The notes beneath the pieces were generated by a model. That model ran no database searches. It was not told the origin of the DNA and saw only the letters and a program-made list of their open reading frames with translations. From Micavibrio sp. UBA1672 (GTDB lineage: Bacteria; Pseudomonadota; Alphaproteobacteria; Micavibrionales; Micavibrionaceae): DNA of 64,000 nucleotides. Location: assembly GCA_002320665.1 (NCBI GenBank), contig DCKO01000041.1:40058-104057 (forward strand), in the 5' to 3' direction. The translations under genes and the position numbers were made by a program. Shown in pieces: positions 52,319-62,073 of the stretch (position 1 is the first letter of the stretch; every line of letters begins with the position of its first letter).

Positions 52319-52957
52319 CTACGCGGTTTTGCAAGAAAAAAGATTTTTTATGACTAGTATAGAGGCGCGGCTATCCGTTAGGCTGGGTGCGGTTTCAACG
52401 TCAAACACGTACAGCTTTTTGGCCTCATCGATCTCAGAAAGTGCATTTTCACCCTTCATAAAGATGCATGTCATCTCAGGGTTTTCCTGCGCCCAAGGCA
52501 AGACAAATTTGCAAAGCTTATCGAGTGAGGCCAGCGCTCTCGCGGAGACCAAATCAGGTGTTGTTTCAGTTCCTTCGACGTAATGTTCTATGCGTTCGGT
52601 GACAACTTTGGCATTAGAGATACCGGCCTCGCGAATAACGGTGCGCATAAACTGGCCTTTGCGCTCATCGGATTCAACGAGGGTTGTTTGCAGTTCGGGC
52701 TTGAGGATAGCTATCACCAAACCGGGAAAGCCACCGCCACATCCCAAATCGGCATAAGTCTTTGCGCTCTCAGGGATGAACTTATAAATCTGTGCGGAAT
52801 CCAGAAAATGCCGCGACCAGCTATCTTGTAGAGTCTTAGGGCTAATCAGATTGATCGCTTTTTGCCATTTAAAGAGAAGCTTGTGATAAGCTTCTAGCTG
52901 CTCTTTTTGCTCTAGGGTAAGATCAATGATCGCTTCGATTTCAGATATGCCGGACAT
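52319..52957 (-). CDS. rsmG: 16S rRNA (guanine527-N7)-methyltransferase
   Basis: SAM-dependent methyltransferase of the GidB family. The SAM loop is YADLGCGGGFPGLVIAILKPE, with FLDSAQIYKFIPE before it and VSARALASLDKL after it. 212 aa. Its start codon abuts the mnmG stop on the same strand, as usual. Confidence 0.95.
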   Translation of the reverse strand: MSGISEIEAIIDLTLEQKEQLEAYHKLLFKWQKAINLISPKTLQDSWSRHFLDSAQIYKFIPESAKTYADLGCGGGFPGLVIAILKPELQTTLVESDERKGQFMRTVIREAGISNAKVVTERIEHYVEGTETTPDLVSARALASLDKLCKFVLPWAQENPEMTCIFMKGENALSEIDEAKKLYVFDVETAPSLTDSRASILVIKNLFSCKTA

Positions 52958-54874
52958 CTAGGATGCCTTTTTGGCAGGCATGGTTTTCTCGCCGCTTTTT
53001 TTAACGTAGCGCAGCAATGCCATGAGCGCCGCTGGCGTTACGCCTGGGATGCGCCCTGCTTCACCCAGAGTTTGCGGGCGCACATGCTCCAGCTTTTGCA
53101 CGATTTCGTTTGATAGACTGCCGACATTCTTATAATCCAGATCAGCAGGCAGTTTCAAATTCTCGTCCTTTTTATAGGCTGTGATATCGGCTTCCTGACG
53201 CTCCATGTAACCAGAATACAGTGCGTCGATCTCGATTTGCTCTCGGATTTCAGGGGCAATCTCACCAAGCTGCGGCCAGATCTTTTCCAGATCTTTCCAG
53301 CTAATCGTCTTATAAGCGAGCAGGGCAATCGCATCTCGGCGCACGCCATCTTTCTTGACGATGATGCCTTGTTTTTCCAGCTCGTTCGGTGTGGCTTGCA
53401 AGGATTTTGCCAAATCACGCCCCTGCTCCAATGCTTTGGATTTCTCCGCCCAGAAATTTTGGCGTTCTTCGCCGACACAGCCAGCCTCGATCCCTAGATC
53501 GGTTAAGCGTTGATCAGCATTATCAGCGCGAAGTCTCAGGCGATATTCGGCGCGGCTGGTGAACATGCGATAAGGTTCGGGCGCACCTCTGGTGGTTAAA
53601 TCATCAATCAAAACACCGATATAAGCATTCGTTCGATCCAATGTAAAAATACGGACCGTTTCACGTGAAACGGTCGGATCATTCTTTAACGCTACGGCCT
53701 GAATCGCAGCATTAACCCCTGCGATAAGCCCTTGAGCTGCGGCTTCTTCATATCCTGTGGTGCCGTTAATCTGTCCAGCGAGGAAGAGGCCGCTGAGGCG
53801 CTTACTCTCCAGAGATTTCTTCAAATCGCGCGGATCAACATAGTCATATTCAATTGCATAACCCCATTCAATGACACGTACATCTTCCAACCCCTTAATA
53901 CTATGGATGAGCTTATCCTGCACATCGACGGGAAGAGAGGTTGAAATGCCGTTCGGATAAACCGTATCATCATCTAGGCCTTCGGGCTCAAGGAAAATCT
54001 GGTGACGATCTTTATCGCCAAAGCGATTGATTTTATCTTCGATTGAGGGGCAATAGCGTGGGCCAGTCGATTTGATCTGGCCAGAATACATCGGGCTTCG
54101 CTTGATGTTTCCCTTGATGATCTCATGTGTTTTAGCATTCGTATATGTGATATAGCATGAAATCTGCGGCACGGTGATTTCGTTATTCAGGTAAGAAAAG
54201 GGTTGTGGCGGCGTATCGCCAAGCTGCTCATCCAGAATATCCCAGTTGATAGTTTTACCATCCAATCGGGCAGGGGTTCCAGTTTTAAGACGGCTCAGCG
54301 GGAATTCAAGACGCTCCAGAGTTTCCGCAAGACCAATGGTTGGCTCTTCACCAACGCGTCCGGCTGGCCACGTCTCTTCGCCGCGGTGGATTATACCGCG
54401 CAGGAAAGTTCCTGTGGTCAAGACAACTGCTTTACATGCATATTCATCACCTTCGAGAGTTTTAAGCCCTGCGATTCCTCCATTCTCATCAAGAATAAGA
54501 TCATCTGCCGCACCTTGGACAAGGGAAAGGTTAGGGTAGTTACCAAGAATATCCTGCATGGCTTCGCGGTAGAGTTTTCTATCGGCCTGTGCACGGGGGC
54601 CTCGTACGGCTGGCCCCTTAGAGGCATTCAGCATACGGAATTGAATACCAGCGCGATCAATAACCTTTGCCATGACACCATCGAGCGCATCAATCTCACG
54701 GACAAGATGCCCTTTTCCTAAACCCCCAATAGCTGGATTACAGGACATTACACCTATGGTCTCGATCTTATGGGTCAGGAGTGCAGTCTTCGCACCTGTA
54801 CGCGCAGACGCCGCCGCAGCCTCGCAGCCTGCATGCCCTCCACCAACAACAATAACGTCAAAATAGTTTTCCAT
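52958..54874 (-). CDS. mnmG: tRNA uridine-5-carboxymethylaminomethyl modification enzyme MnmG
   Basis: FAD-dependent partner of MnmE in wobble-uridine modification. [21 protein letters not shown] is the FAD-binding motif, followed by [20 protein letters not shown], the [13 protein letters not shown] segment, [11 protein letters not shown] and [23 protein letters not shown]. 638 aa is normal. A 22-base perfect palindrome with a parS core (53654-53675) encodes part of [12 protein letters not shown], the same TVSRETV peptide that the mnmE parS encodes. Confidence 0.96.
   Translation of the reverse strand: MENYFDVIVVGGGHAGCEAAAASARTGAKTALLTHKIETIGVMSCNPAIGGLGKGHLVREIDALDGVMAKVIDRAGIQFRMLNASKGPAVRGPRAQADRKLYREAMQDILGNYPNLSLVQGAADDLILDENGGIAGLKTLEGDEYACKAVVLTTGTFLRGIIHRGEETWPAGRVGEEPTIGLAETLERLEFPLSRLKTGTPARLDGKTINWDILDEQLGDTPPQPFSYLNNEITVPQISCYITYTNAKTHEIIKGNIKRSPMYSGQIKSTGPRYCPSIEDKINRFGDKDRHQIFLEPEGLDDDTVYPNGISTSLPVDVQDKLIHSIKGLEDVRVIEWGYAIEYDYVDPRDLKKSLESKRLSGLFLAGQINGTTGYEEAAAQGLIAGVNAAIQAVALKNDPTVSRETVRIFTLDRTNAYIGVLIDDLTTRGAPEPYRMFTSRAEYRLRLRADNADQRLTDLGIEAGCVGEERQNFWAEKSKALEQGRDLAKSLQATPNELEKQGIIVKKDGVRRDAIALLAYKTISWKDLEKIWPQLGEIAPEIREQIEIDALYSGYMERQEADITAYKKDENLKLPADLDYKNVGSLSNEIVQKLEHVRPQTLGEAGRIPGVTPAALMALLRYVKKSGEKTMPAKKAS
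53654..53675. promoter_or_regulatory. parS site in mnmG (22-base perfect palindrome)
   Basis: Two 11-base arms, GACCGTTTCAC and GTGAAACGGTC, without spacer. The core GTTTCACGTGAAAC is identical to the canonical parS core. It lies 1.4 kb upstream of the parA start. Confidence 0.92.
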
Positions 54875-54983
54875 CTCTATAAGGCTTGTATATTAAAACT
54901 TTGCGCATCTTATACATTTTTATTATAGTATTTTCCACAAAAAGAATAAATTTAGCACTACAGGGACTTCAAGAGATAAGCTG

Positions 54984-55634
54984 ATGGGCAATAAGGGGCA
55001 GATTTCAAGCATATTAAAGCAAGGATGGGAGAAGATATCTCATTCCAAGGATTTTGATGAGCTTAGTAACAATGTTTTTGCTGCTATTTCTGACCTATTT
55101 CACCTCAGGGATGATGATACCCTAAGGCCAAATGATAATCCTATTGTGATGAAAATGCAGGAGGAATTTTATAATATTTATGGACCAGAAGGCGTTGAGA
55201 TCATCTTTGAAAAGCTAATTCGAGATCCAGAACTTAATGGGTATAAGAGACCCGATGAGAAAACAGGGGAGTATTATAAAGGCATGGAATATTCTATTCC
55301 GCTTGCTCATTTCGCTATTGATTGTGCCTTAAAATATATCACCTTAAGCGAGCATTTCAGCAAGGATTTTGAAGATGGTTATATATTCGAATCCGATACT
55401 TACAGACAGAATGTTTATGATCAATTTGTTGAAGATGTTAACGTTATGTTTAAGCATTCAAAACGTGACCCTGAAACAGAAGACGGGCATATCCCCATCC
55501 CTACTCAAGAAAAGCTAGAAGAAATTACTTTTCCGCATTTGGTGAATTTAATTAATGTTGCAAAGAAACTCAAAGCCAAGAATTTTATGGGACCGATTAA
55601 TCCCGATAATGACAGCCAAGAATTAGTATCCTGA
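54984..55634 (+). CDS. Unknown 216-residue protein inserted between mnmG and mnmE
   Basis: Not recognised. Soluble, acidic, helical (SHSKDFDELSNNVFAAISDLFHLRDDD; FAIDCALKYITLSEHFSKDFED). It runs opposite to mnmG and mnmE, which are usually neighbours, and its stop is one base from the mnmE stop. AT-rich relative to both. Like other accessory genes in the window it has no signal peptide. Confidence 0.55.
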   Translation: MGNKGQISSILKQGWEKISHSKDFDELSNNVFAAISDLFHLRDDDTLRPNDNPIVMKMQEEFYNIYGPEGVEIIFEKLIRDPELNGYKRPDEKTGEYYKGMEYSIPLAHFAIDCALKYITLSEHFSKDFEDGYIFESDTYRQNVYDQFVEDVNVMFKHSKRDPETEDGHIPIPTQEKLEEITFPHLVNLINVAKKLKAKNFMGPINPDNDSQELVS

Positions 55635-55635
55635 C

Positions 55636-56979
55636 CTATTTCCCGATACAAAAATCTTTGAAGATAACATCGAGCAAATCCTCGACATCAACACGGCCTG
55701 TGATCTTGCCCAGATATCTGATGGCGATGCGTAAATCCTCTGCGGACATTTCAGGAAGCTCAGCTTCCAAAGCGCGGCCCAAACTCTGCTGACAGGACTT
55801 TAAGGCCTCGCGGTGTCGTTCTCTGGTTAGCGCTGGGCCGGAGCTTGTCTTTTGACCAAGGATCACATCAATCTTTTTTGTCAGAGCTTTCAGGAATTCA
55901 TCCAGTCCTTCTTGCGTTTTGACAGAGATTTCTATGGCATTCTCAGGCTTGGGTACATTGATTCCGGCATCAATTTTATTAAGCAGGATAATACTGCTCT
56001 CATCCTCTAGTGCTGCGGTATTCGGGTCCAATACGGGTTGAGTCGAATCGTAAACCAGAACCTTGATATCTGCTGTACGTGCGCAGTTCAGGGCGCGGCG
56101 AATACCTTCTGCCTCTATTGCATCTTGGGCATTCTCATTGCTGAGTTGCTCGGGCCTTAGACCTGCTGTATCAGATAGGATCACCGGATAGCCGGAGATA
56201 TTTAAATGAACCTCCATTACATCTCGCGTTGTTCCGGCGATGTCAGAGACTATAGCAACGTCTCTTTGTGCCAGTGCATTCAGAAGGCTGGATTTTCCGG
56301 CATTGGGCGCGCCAATAATCGCTAGTTTTATGCCATCGCGCAAAAGCTCTCCGCGGCGATTATCATTCAAGTGGTCGTTTATTGCGCTTTCCAGAGCTAT
56401 GATTTTTGGCATCAATGACGGGAATATACCATCGGGCATATCTTCATCGGGGAATTCGAGATCAGCTTCCAGATGGGCAAGGATGGTCTTTAATTCATCG
56501 CCCCAGCCCTCATAAAGCTCTGTCAGCGCACCGGACATTTGATTGAGCGCCTGTTCTTTCTGCAAGGATGTTTGGGCATGAATAAGATCATTGAGGCCTT
56601 CTGCTTCGGTTAAATCCATCTTACCGTTTTCAAAAGCACGGCGGGTGAACTCTCCGGGCTGCGCCAAGCGGTGATCTTTGAACGCAGACAGTACGTCCAG
56701 CATAGAGTCTATAACCGCCGGGCCGCCATGAATATGGTATTCAACGACATCTTCTCCGGTAAAACTTTTTGGTCCTTTGAAGCATAGTGTAACGGCTTTA
56801 TCGACCGTTTCACGTGAAACGGTATGTTTCAAATCGATTCGTTTCGCTAATCTGGGCTCGATATTTTTATGCCCTGTAAGTGCTTTATAGCTTTCAAAGG
56901 CGCTTGGGCCGGAGACGCGGATAATCGCGACACCGCTAACGCCTTTGGCCGTGGCAAGAGCATAGATCGTCTGTTCCAT
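55636..56979 (-). CDS. mnmE: tRNA modification GTPase MnmE
   Basis: Homodimeric GTPase that forms a complex with MnmG for wobble-uridine modification. N-terminal formyl-THF domain (TIYALATAKGVSGVAIIRVSG), then the G domain with G1 GAPNAGKS (223-230), IAGTTRD and the DTAGLR switch II, NKID as G4, and the C-terminal cysteine motif CIGK. 447 aa. Codons for HTVSRETV (52-59) contain a parS palindrome. Confidence 0.96.
   Translation of the reverse strand: MEQTIYALATAKGVSGVAIIRVSGPSAFESYKALTGHKNIEPRLAKRIDLKHTVSRETVDKAVTLCFKGPKSFTGEDVVEYHIHGGPAVIDSMLDVLSAFKDHRLAQPGEFTRRAFENGKMDLTEAEGLNDLIHAQTSLQKEQALNQMSGALTELYEGWGDELKTILAHLEADLEFPDEDMPDGIFPSLMPKIIALESAINDHLNDNRRGELLRDGIKLAIIGAPNAGKSSLLNALAQRDVAIVSDIAGTTRDVMEVHLNISGYPVILSDTAGLRPEQLSNENAQDAIEAEGIRRALNCARTADIKVLVYDSTQPVLDPNTAALEDESSIILLNKIDAGINVPKPENAIEISVKTQEGLDEFLKALTKKIDVILGQKTSSGPALTRERHREALKSCQQSLGRALEAELPEMSAEDLRIAIRYLGKITGRVDVEDLLDVIFKDFCIGK
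56804..56823. promoter_or_regulatory. parS site in mnmE (20-base perfect palindrome)
   Basis: ACCGTTTCACGTGAAACGGT; both arms match perfectly and the 14-base core equals the mnmG and hisD sites. Located near the 5' end of mnmE, 4.6 kb from parA. Confidence 0.92.
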
Positions 56980-56991
56980 CAGCTATTAGGC

Positions 56992-57249
56992 CTAATTATC
57001 GTCGCTTTGCTGGCTCGGCATATTTACACCCATCTGCGACCAGAAGATTTTCTGCATATCGGAAAAGCCCTGAATAGTTGCCGGCATCCAAGTCTTGACC
57101 ATCTCTTCGGGGCTAAGATTGCGGATGTTCTCTGCCATCTTGTTTTCAAGCTCCTCCATCATGCGGTCTTGCATGGGGGCAATATTCGGAAGGCCAAGAA
57201 AAGCTCTGGCTTCTTCGGGTGTGCATTCAACGTCGAATTTAAATTTCAT
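56992..57249 (-). CDS. DUF6489-like small protein
   Basis: 85 aa from the ATG at 57249 (MKFKFDVECTPEEARAFLGLPN); the start five codons earlier is less likely. The pattern D-V-E-C-T-P-E-E-A-R-x-F-L-G-L-P-x-(V/I)-x-P-M-Q followed by a charged helix and a Met/Trp-containing end (WMPATIQGFSDMQKIFWSQM) is that of a small alphaproteobacterial family often found near mnmE/rho. Function unknown. It reads toward mnmE, 12 bases apart. Confidence 0.75.
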   Translation of the reverse strand: MKFKFDVECTPEEARAFLGLPNIAPMQDRMMEELENKMAENIRNLSPEEMVKTWMPATIQGFSDMQKIFWSQMGVNMPSQQSDDN

Positions 57250-57341
57250 TGTGGTTCTTTCCAAAAATGTTTATGCTTTTTAACGTGAGAAATACTGGTT
57301 CAAACTAGCGATATAAACCCCTAGCTGGCAAGGATAATTTT

Positions 57342-59015
57342 GTGGATAGTGAAAATACTCCGGATGCGCCCGTCAAGAACGTGAAGGTCAAGAAATTTGA
57401 TCTTGATGAGGGCTATGTTGATAGTGCGCTAGAGCAGGTCAAGGATATGATTTCCGGTAATCGCATCGATATTGAAGAGATCGAGGTGAAGAGCTGTGAG
57501 GGCGAGATTATCCATTTTATTGCCGAGACCTCTATTAATATGGGTACGAAGCTCACGAAAAAGACAATGCCCGGACGCGTACAGGGGCCTGTTCAGGTTG
57601 CTTCGGATCAGGATTGCCAAGTGGAAGTCGACAAGGCTTATCTCACACTTTTTGATGATAAAAACATTCAAAAGAGCATCAGAGATTCTATTCTTAAACG
57701 GAACGATAAAGGCTTTGCACAGGACAAGCTTGTCTTCCCTTATACTGAGTGGCAAAAACAATTTGTGATCTTCGAGCCTTGCGGCACATGTAAAACAACT
57801 GGTCATGTTCAGTGCCAGCATTGTGCAGGGAAAGGAATTGATCATTGTCCGAAATGTCACGGGACAGGCATGGTTCACTGTACGCATTGTCATGGCTCCC
57901 AGATGATACAGGGGCCGCAAGGTAATAAAATCCAGTGCACGATCTGTCACGGACGCGGTAAAATGAGCTGTAATCACTGTGCGCAAAGCGGGCGCATACA
58001 ATGTAAGACGTGTGGTGGGGGCGGTAAAACCAAATGTCCGGTTTGTCGGGGGCATGCCTATGCCAGCCATATCACAATTGTTGATCTTGAGGGACGATGC
58101 GCATTTCATTATCCAGATGACGAATTGCCGGATAAGGTCGTAGCCATGATCCAGAAATATGGCGAGAAGATCAAGGAACATGCGAATATTGATATCATTC
58201 AAGACGAGATCAAAGTCACAGATGAATCTGGTGAAGAAGAACGCGATGCCAAGCATAAGATCCTCAGGATTCCAATCTTTTATAATGTGGTTTTACCCTA
58301 TGGACATATTGAATTCGATATTAAGGATAAATCCTATTATACGTTTTTATTCGGTAAGCAGGCTATGCTTAGTCATGTCTCGCCATTTATGGATGATATC
58401 TTACAAAACGGTGTACGTAAGCTTGGTGATGCTGCCGAGAATAGAGGCCAGCCAGAGGATAATCTAAAGCAGGCTGCGCAGTATAAAACCCTGCGTCATG
58501 CTATGGTTTTCACAGCAAATATGCCTTTGCGTAAGGCTCTAAAGCATATGCAAAAGCGCTACCCTTTTGGGTTTAAGGATAATTCTTTGAAATCTATCTT
58601 GCTGAAAATTCAAAAGAGTTATCAGAACATTACAAAGAAATCTGTGATAACAGGCACAGCAACCGCATGGGTTATATCAACATTGCTGTCCTTGGGGTAT
58701 TTTGCATCGCCTTTACGTCCTATGATCATGACAAAAATCCCGAGCATGGAAATTGGGGCATTAATTGATGCCCTTGTCTTAGGCGTTCTGATCTTAATCG
58801 GTAATTCAATTATTCAAAGCTTTGCAGCGAATAGTTTGATGAAAACGCTTAAGACTATCATGCCCAAGCAAAAGTTTAAATCTATCTCGGCCCATCCGGG
58901 TAAGGCGACTTTGGTTAATGCAGGGCTTAGTGCGCTTACTTTTTTGATTATTATCGAAGCAACCAGACATTTGGGCCTGAGTACACCGGAATGGTATTTG
59001 AACCTGATACCATAA
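57342..59015 (+). CDS. CxxC-rich DnaJ-type zinc-finger membrane protein
   Basis: 557 aa from a GTG start. Residues 147-235 hold eight CxxC pairs, several in the DnaJ form CxxCxGxG (e.g. CQHCAGKG, CPKCHGTG, CTICHGRG, CKTCGGGG), so up to four zinc ions could bind. No J domain is present. The N-terminal 140 residues are a separate mixed domain (FVIFEPC just before the zinc region), residues 250-420 a soluble domain, and the C-terminus has three transmembrane helices (about 435-460, 475-495, 525-545). It is probably a zinc-stabilised membrane chaperone or adaptor; no named family is recognised. It is a plus-strand gene within a minus-strand block. Confidence 0.7.
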   Translation: MDSENTPDAPVKNVKVKKFDLDEGYVDSALEQVKDMISGNRIDIEEIEVKSCEGEIIHFIAETSINMGTKLTKKTMPGRVQGPVQVASDQDCQVEVDKAYLTLFDDKNIQKSIRDSILKRNDKGFAQDKLVFPYTEWQKQFVIFEPCGTCKTTGHVQCQHCAGKGIDHCPKCHGTGMVHCTHCHGSQMIQGPQGNKIQCTICHGRGKMSCNHCAQSGRIQCKTCGGGGKTKCPVCRGHAYASHITIVDLEGRCAFHYPDDELPDKVVAMIQKYGEKIKEHANIDIIQDEIKVTDESGEEERDAKHKILRIPIFYNVVLPYGHIEFDIKDKSYYTFLFGKQAMLSHVSPFMDDILQNGVRKLGDAAENRGQPEDNLKQAAQYKTLRHAMVFTANMPLRKALKHMQKRYPFGFKDNSLKSILLKIQKSYQNITKKSVITGTATAWVISTLLSLGYFASPLRPMIMTKIPSMEIGALIDALVLGVLILIGNSIIQSFAANSLMKTLKTIMPKQKFKSISAHPGKATLVNAGLSALTFLIIIEATRHLGLSTPEWYLNLIP

Positions 59016-59046
59016 AAAAAGACCGCCCCTAAATATAAGGGCGGCC
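59014..59046 (-). terminator. Rho-independent terminator
   Basis: GC-rich stem CCGCCC (59023-59028) and GGGCGG (59039-59044) with a 10-base loop, followed on the minus strand by a run of seven T (59014-59020 read as A on plus). It fits termination of the minus-strand gene that ends at 59073; in the plus direction the tail is weak, so it may only partly stop the zinc-finger gene. Confidence 0.8.
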
Positions 59047-59072
59047 ATTTTCGATTAAGGGACACATATTTA

Positions 59073-59555
59073 TTATAGTTGCTTTTCTTTATCTGACTGC
59101 TCGGACAAGACAGCTAAAGCTTCCTTTTTAAGACATTTGCGGTAGCGGATAATAGATCCGGCCGATACGTCTTTATCTGAAAGCGCTACTTGTTGAACAT
59201 TAGTAGAAGTATCATGCTTCTTAGGCTCAAGGGCAAAGCGAGCACCAAAGAGAACACCTAAAGCAACAATTTTGCCAGCATTGCGCTGATTATTATCCGT
59301 AGGAGCTGTTGAAGAGGTATGAGTTGGATTGAGTAGGGAACGACACGCATGACTCACGGATAAAAGAGGATTTTTGATATGCTTGTGCGCCTTCGCATAA
59401 TCTATCTCCGGCATTTGAGGGCCGAAGGAAGACGCGGTACTAATTGAAAATACAAGAATGAGCGCTGCGCCCAGAAGAACCCGGGGAAGACGCGGTACAC
59501 TAGTAAAAGGACCCCGTACGCATAACTGAATTTTTTTCTCGCATGGATTATTCAT
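59073..59555 (-). CDS. Unknown exported or membrane-anchored small protein
   Basis: 160 aa from the ATG at 59555, which has AAGG 8 bases upstream; a GTG three codons earlier is the alternative. A hydrophobic segment (VLLGAALILVFSISTASSF, about residues 27-45) after a basic N-terminus suggests a signal peptide; a second moderately hydrophobic stretch (IVALGVLFGARFALE) lies further on. It carries cysteines (HACRSLLN; RKCLKKEA) and a charged C-terminus. No family recognised. It ends at a good terminator (59014-59046). Confidence 0.55.
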   Translation of the reverse strand: MNNPCEKKIQLCVRGPFTSVPRLPRVLLGAALILVFSISTASSFGPQMPEIDYAKAHKHIKNPLLSVSHACRSLLNPTHTSSTAPTDNNQRNAGKIVALGVLFGARFALEPKKHDTSTNVQQVALSDKDVSAGSIIRYRKCLKKEALAVLSEQSDKEKQL

Positions 59556-59564
59556 TAATCCCAC

Positions 59565-59876
59565 CTTTTTCTCTTTATCCCGTTTGAAGGGAACGCTTTC
59601 TTGTTTTTTAATGCCGCATTATGGAAGCGGCTTATAATTCCATCTCATCATATATTTATGATTATGACAAATACTTTCGTTTCGATTTTACGGCGATTTT
59701 CAAACGTTTTTAATTCGAATTTTAGGTAATTTCGAGATGTTGCAGACCAAAATGTGAGTATTCAGGTACTTTAAACCTAACTTCTTAGCTGTAATAAAAA
59801 AATTTTTACTAAAGTTTGCATTCCTGTGTTTTTTTTATTATTAAACCCTAAAGTAACTTACGCAGGAAACATAAAA
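59565..59876. other. 312-base AT-rich gap without a gene
   Basis: No coding sequence is supported here. It contains a small stem GCCGC (59613-59617) / GCGGC (59627-59631) and AT-rich sequence with AATTCGAATT-type palindromes around 59713-59722, and must hold the promoters of the two divergent genes, but no well-spaced -35/-10 pair is clear. Confidence 0.5.
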
Positions 59877-60596
59877 ATGGATTGGCCAAGTTTCGGAGAA
59901 CTGAAAACAGCATTTCACGAACGTAAAAGAGATCGTGTAAACGCATTTCTTGAGAAGAAAGCCCAAGAATTTTTTTGTATTGCTACAGAATATAGAGATG
60001 GTATTGATTCCGTTGTTCAGGATGTCGAGAAACCAGGTTATCTTCTAGGCAGCTTCAAACCACTTTTGGAAGATGAAAAAGTTATAGAAGTCTTCAATAT
60101 TTTTGCAAAATATGGCCGAGCAGAGCGCAGCAGTGAATTTCTGACCAATGGTTTTAAATCCATTGCCGATATTATACCCGAAGAAGATGTTCTTGAAACA
60201 GGACAACTTATAGGCAGTAATAGTATCTTCTTGCAAGCTGTACACGGCATAAAAGGCGTGTTTAAGCTTGATATGCTGACGGCTTTATCAGAATTATCTG
60301 AAAGATGTCCGCAGGATAAAAAGCTGGGGCTTTTTGTTGCTTTGAACAGAAACGGCTTGCTGCCGCATCTGATGGAAAAGGCAAATGAGAACCGTATAGC
60401 AGAATATTTCGAGAAAGCTTTTAAAGGCCTTGATAGGGCCGAAATACAAACTTACCTTACAAGCTCCGAGACTGTCAAAAGCATAACTGACAGTCTTGAT
60501 TTAAGGAACGCTTTTCACCATAGAGGTATAGGAAATCTATCAGGTATTTTGGATTTTGCGCGAGGCAAAGGCCATGAAAACCAAATGCTACCATAA
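59877..60596 (+). CDS. Unknown 239-residue helical protein
   Basis: Not recognised. The ATG at 59877 has CAGGAAAC 9 bases upstream; an earlier GTG (59826) would add a hydrophobic leader (FFLLLNPKVTYAGN) resembling a poor signal peptide and is less likely. The protein is helical with repeats of hydrophobic heptads (FNIFAKYGRAERSSEFLTNGFKSIADIIPEEDVLET; KLGLFVALNRNGLLPHLMEKANENRIAEYFEKAFKGL). Inserted between mnmE and rho on the opposite strand; its stop is 15 bases from the rho stop. Confidence 0.55.
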   Translation: MDWPSFGELKTAFHERKRDRVNAFLEKKAQEFFCIATEYRDGIDSVVQDVEKPGYLLGSFKPLLEDEKVIEVFNIFAKYGRAERSSEFLTNGFKSIADIIPEEDVLETGQLIGSNSIFLQAVHGIKGVFKLDMLTALSELSERCPQDKKLGLFVALNRNGLLPHLMEKANENRIAEYFEKAFKGLDRAEIQTYLTSSETVKSITDSLDLRNAFHHRGIGNLSGILDFARGKGHENQMLP

Positions 60597-60610
60597 TTAT
60601 AATTTGATAA

Positions 60611-61867
60611 TTACTGATTCATGCCGTTGAAGAAATCGTCATTATTCTTCGTTTGCTTGAGCTTACCAAGCAGGAATTCGACGGCGTCTACTGTACCCAT
60701 CGGGTTAAGAATACGGCGCAGGACCCACATTTTCTGTAAGGTGTCTTTGTCGACCAGAAGCTCTTCTTTCCGTGTACCGGATTTTTGAATATCGATAGCA
60801 GGGAATACACGTTTATCAGCAAGCTTACGATCCAGAACAATCTCTGAGTTACCGGTTCCCTTGAATTCTTCGAAGATAACCTCATCCATACGGGATCCTG
60901 TATCAATCAGGGCCGTCGCAATGATGGTCAGTGATCCGCCTTGCTCGACGTTACGGGCCGCACCAAAGAAACGTTTTGGGCGTTGCAGGGCGTTTGCATC
61001 CACACCGCCTGTTAGAACCTTACCGGAGGATGGCACAACCGTGTTATACGCACGGGCCAGACGTGTAATAGAGTCCAGAAGGATAACCACATCGCGCTTA
61101 TGCTCGACCAGACGCTTGGCCTTTTCCATGACCATCTCGGCGACCTGTACGTGTCGTGAAGCTGGCTCATCGAATGTAGAGGAGACCACTTCGCCGCGTA
61201 CGGAGCGCGCCATATCGGTCACTTCTTCGGGGCGTTCATCAATCAGAAGAACAATCAGATAAGCATCAGGATGGTTTTCCGAAATGGAGCTTGCGATATT
61301 TTGCATCATCACCGTTTTACCAGTTCGCGGCGGCGCAACGATCAAGGCACGCTGTCCGAAACCTATTGGTGACGTTAACTCAATCACACGCTGTACTTTT
61401 GAATCCTTGGTTGGATTATCATATTCCAGCTTGATCTTGCGATCAGGATAGAGCGGCGTAAGGTTATCAAAATTAATACGGTGGCGGAGCTTATCGGGTG
61501 CTTCGTTACCAATCGAGCCAACACGAAGCAGCGCGAAATAACGCTCTGAATCTTTCGGGGCGCGGATTTCGCCTTCGACGATATCACCAGTCCGCAGACC
61601 GAAACGGCGCACCTGAGACGGTGATACATAAATATCATCTGGACCTGGCAGGTAGTTTTCTTCGGGAGAGCGCAAAAAGCCAAAGCCGTCTTGCAGAACT
61701 TCAAGGACACCAACACCAGATATAGGAACGTTCTTCTTTGCCAATTGCTTAAGTATGGCAAACATCATGTCTTGTTTGCGCATTGTGTTGCAATTTTCGA
61801 CTTCGAGCTCTTCAGCGAAAGCCAATAATTCAGCAGGGGAACGTGATTTCAATTCCTGTAAATTCAT
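60611..61867 (-). CDS. rho: Transcription termination factor Rho
   Basis: Hexameric RNA helicase. N-terminal [26 protein letters not shown]-binding cold-shock-like region ([24 protein letters not shown], partly visible as [21 protein letters not shown]), Walker [16 protein letters not shown], Walker [21 protein letters not shown] and the Q/R-loop region [15 protein letters not shown]. 418 aa is normal. It has its own promoter (62045-62073) and a leader of about 170 bases. Confidence 0.97.
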   Translation of the reverse strand: MNLQELKSRSPAELLAFAEELEVENCNTMRKQDMMFAILKQLAKKNVPISGVGVLEVLQDGFGFLRSPEENYLPGPDDIYVSPSQVRRFGLRTGDIVEGEIRAPKDSERYFALLRVGSIGNEAPDKLRHRINFDNLTPLYPDRKIKLEYDNPTKDSKVQRVIELTSPIGFGQRALIVAPPRTGKTVMMQNIASSISENHPDAYLIVLLIDERPEEVTDMARSVRGEVVSSTFDEPASRHVQVAEMVMEKAKRLVEHKRDVVILLDSITRLARAYNTVVPSSGKVLTGGVDANALQRPKRFFGAARNVEQGGSLTIIATALIDTGSRMDEVIFEEFKGTGNSEIVLDRKLADKRVFPAIDIQKSGTRKEELLVDKDTLQKMWVLRRILNPMGTVDAVEFLLGKLKQTKNNDDFFNGMNQ

Positions 61868-61983
61868 GAATTCTCACAATTTACGATTAATATAATTCTT
61901 GGAAAAATAACCCAAACTCAAAATTTCAGAAGTAAGTTTATAAATATTCTTATTTTCTGATTTAAACACTTTTTTGCCTCAAA

Positions 61984-61998
61984 CCGGAATATTTCCGG
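61984..61998. repeat. Inverted repeat in rho leader
   Basis: CCGGAA-TAT-TTCCGG, a perfect 6-base-arm inverted repeat, within the untranslated leader of rho about 115 bases before the ATG. It could form a small hairpin; rho leaders are known sites of autoregulation in enterobacteria. Confidence 0.5.
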
Positions 61999-62044
61999 AT
62001 GTTCAAAGACCTAAAATTTTCAGGAATTTTCTAAAGGCAACACC

Positions 62045-62073
62045 TTTATATCCACAGCTTTTATCCAAGTCAA
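62045..62073 (-). promoter_or_regulatory. Sigma70-type promoter of rho
   Basis: On the minus strand: -35 TTGACT (62068-62073), 17-base spacer, -10 TATAAA (62045-62050). The transcription start would be near 62038, giving a leader of about 170 bases before rho. Confidence 0.65.

Noticed and set aside
57429..58256. Long open frame antisense to the zinc-finger gene
   Set aside because: Its composition follows from the Cys/Gly codons of the sense gene, which has clear domains; no start signal or family features.
59427..59498. 14-base direct repeat GGAAGACGCGGTAC (59427-59440 and 59485-59498)
   Set aside because: Short, read in two different frames within one small gene, and not associated with any element ends.
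59613..59631. GCCGC/GCGGC stem as a terminator
   Set aside because: No T-run follows in either direction and it lies upstream of the start of the nearest gene.
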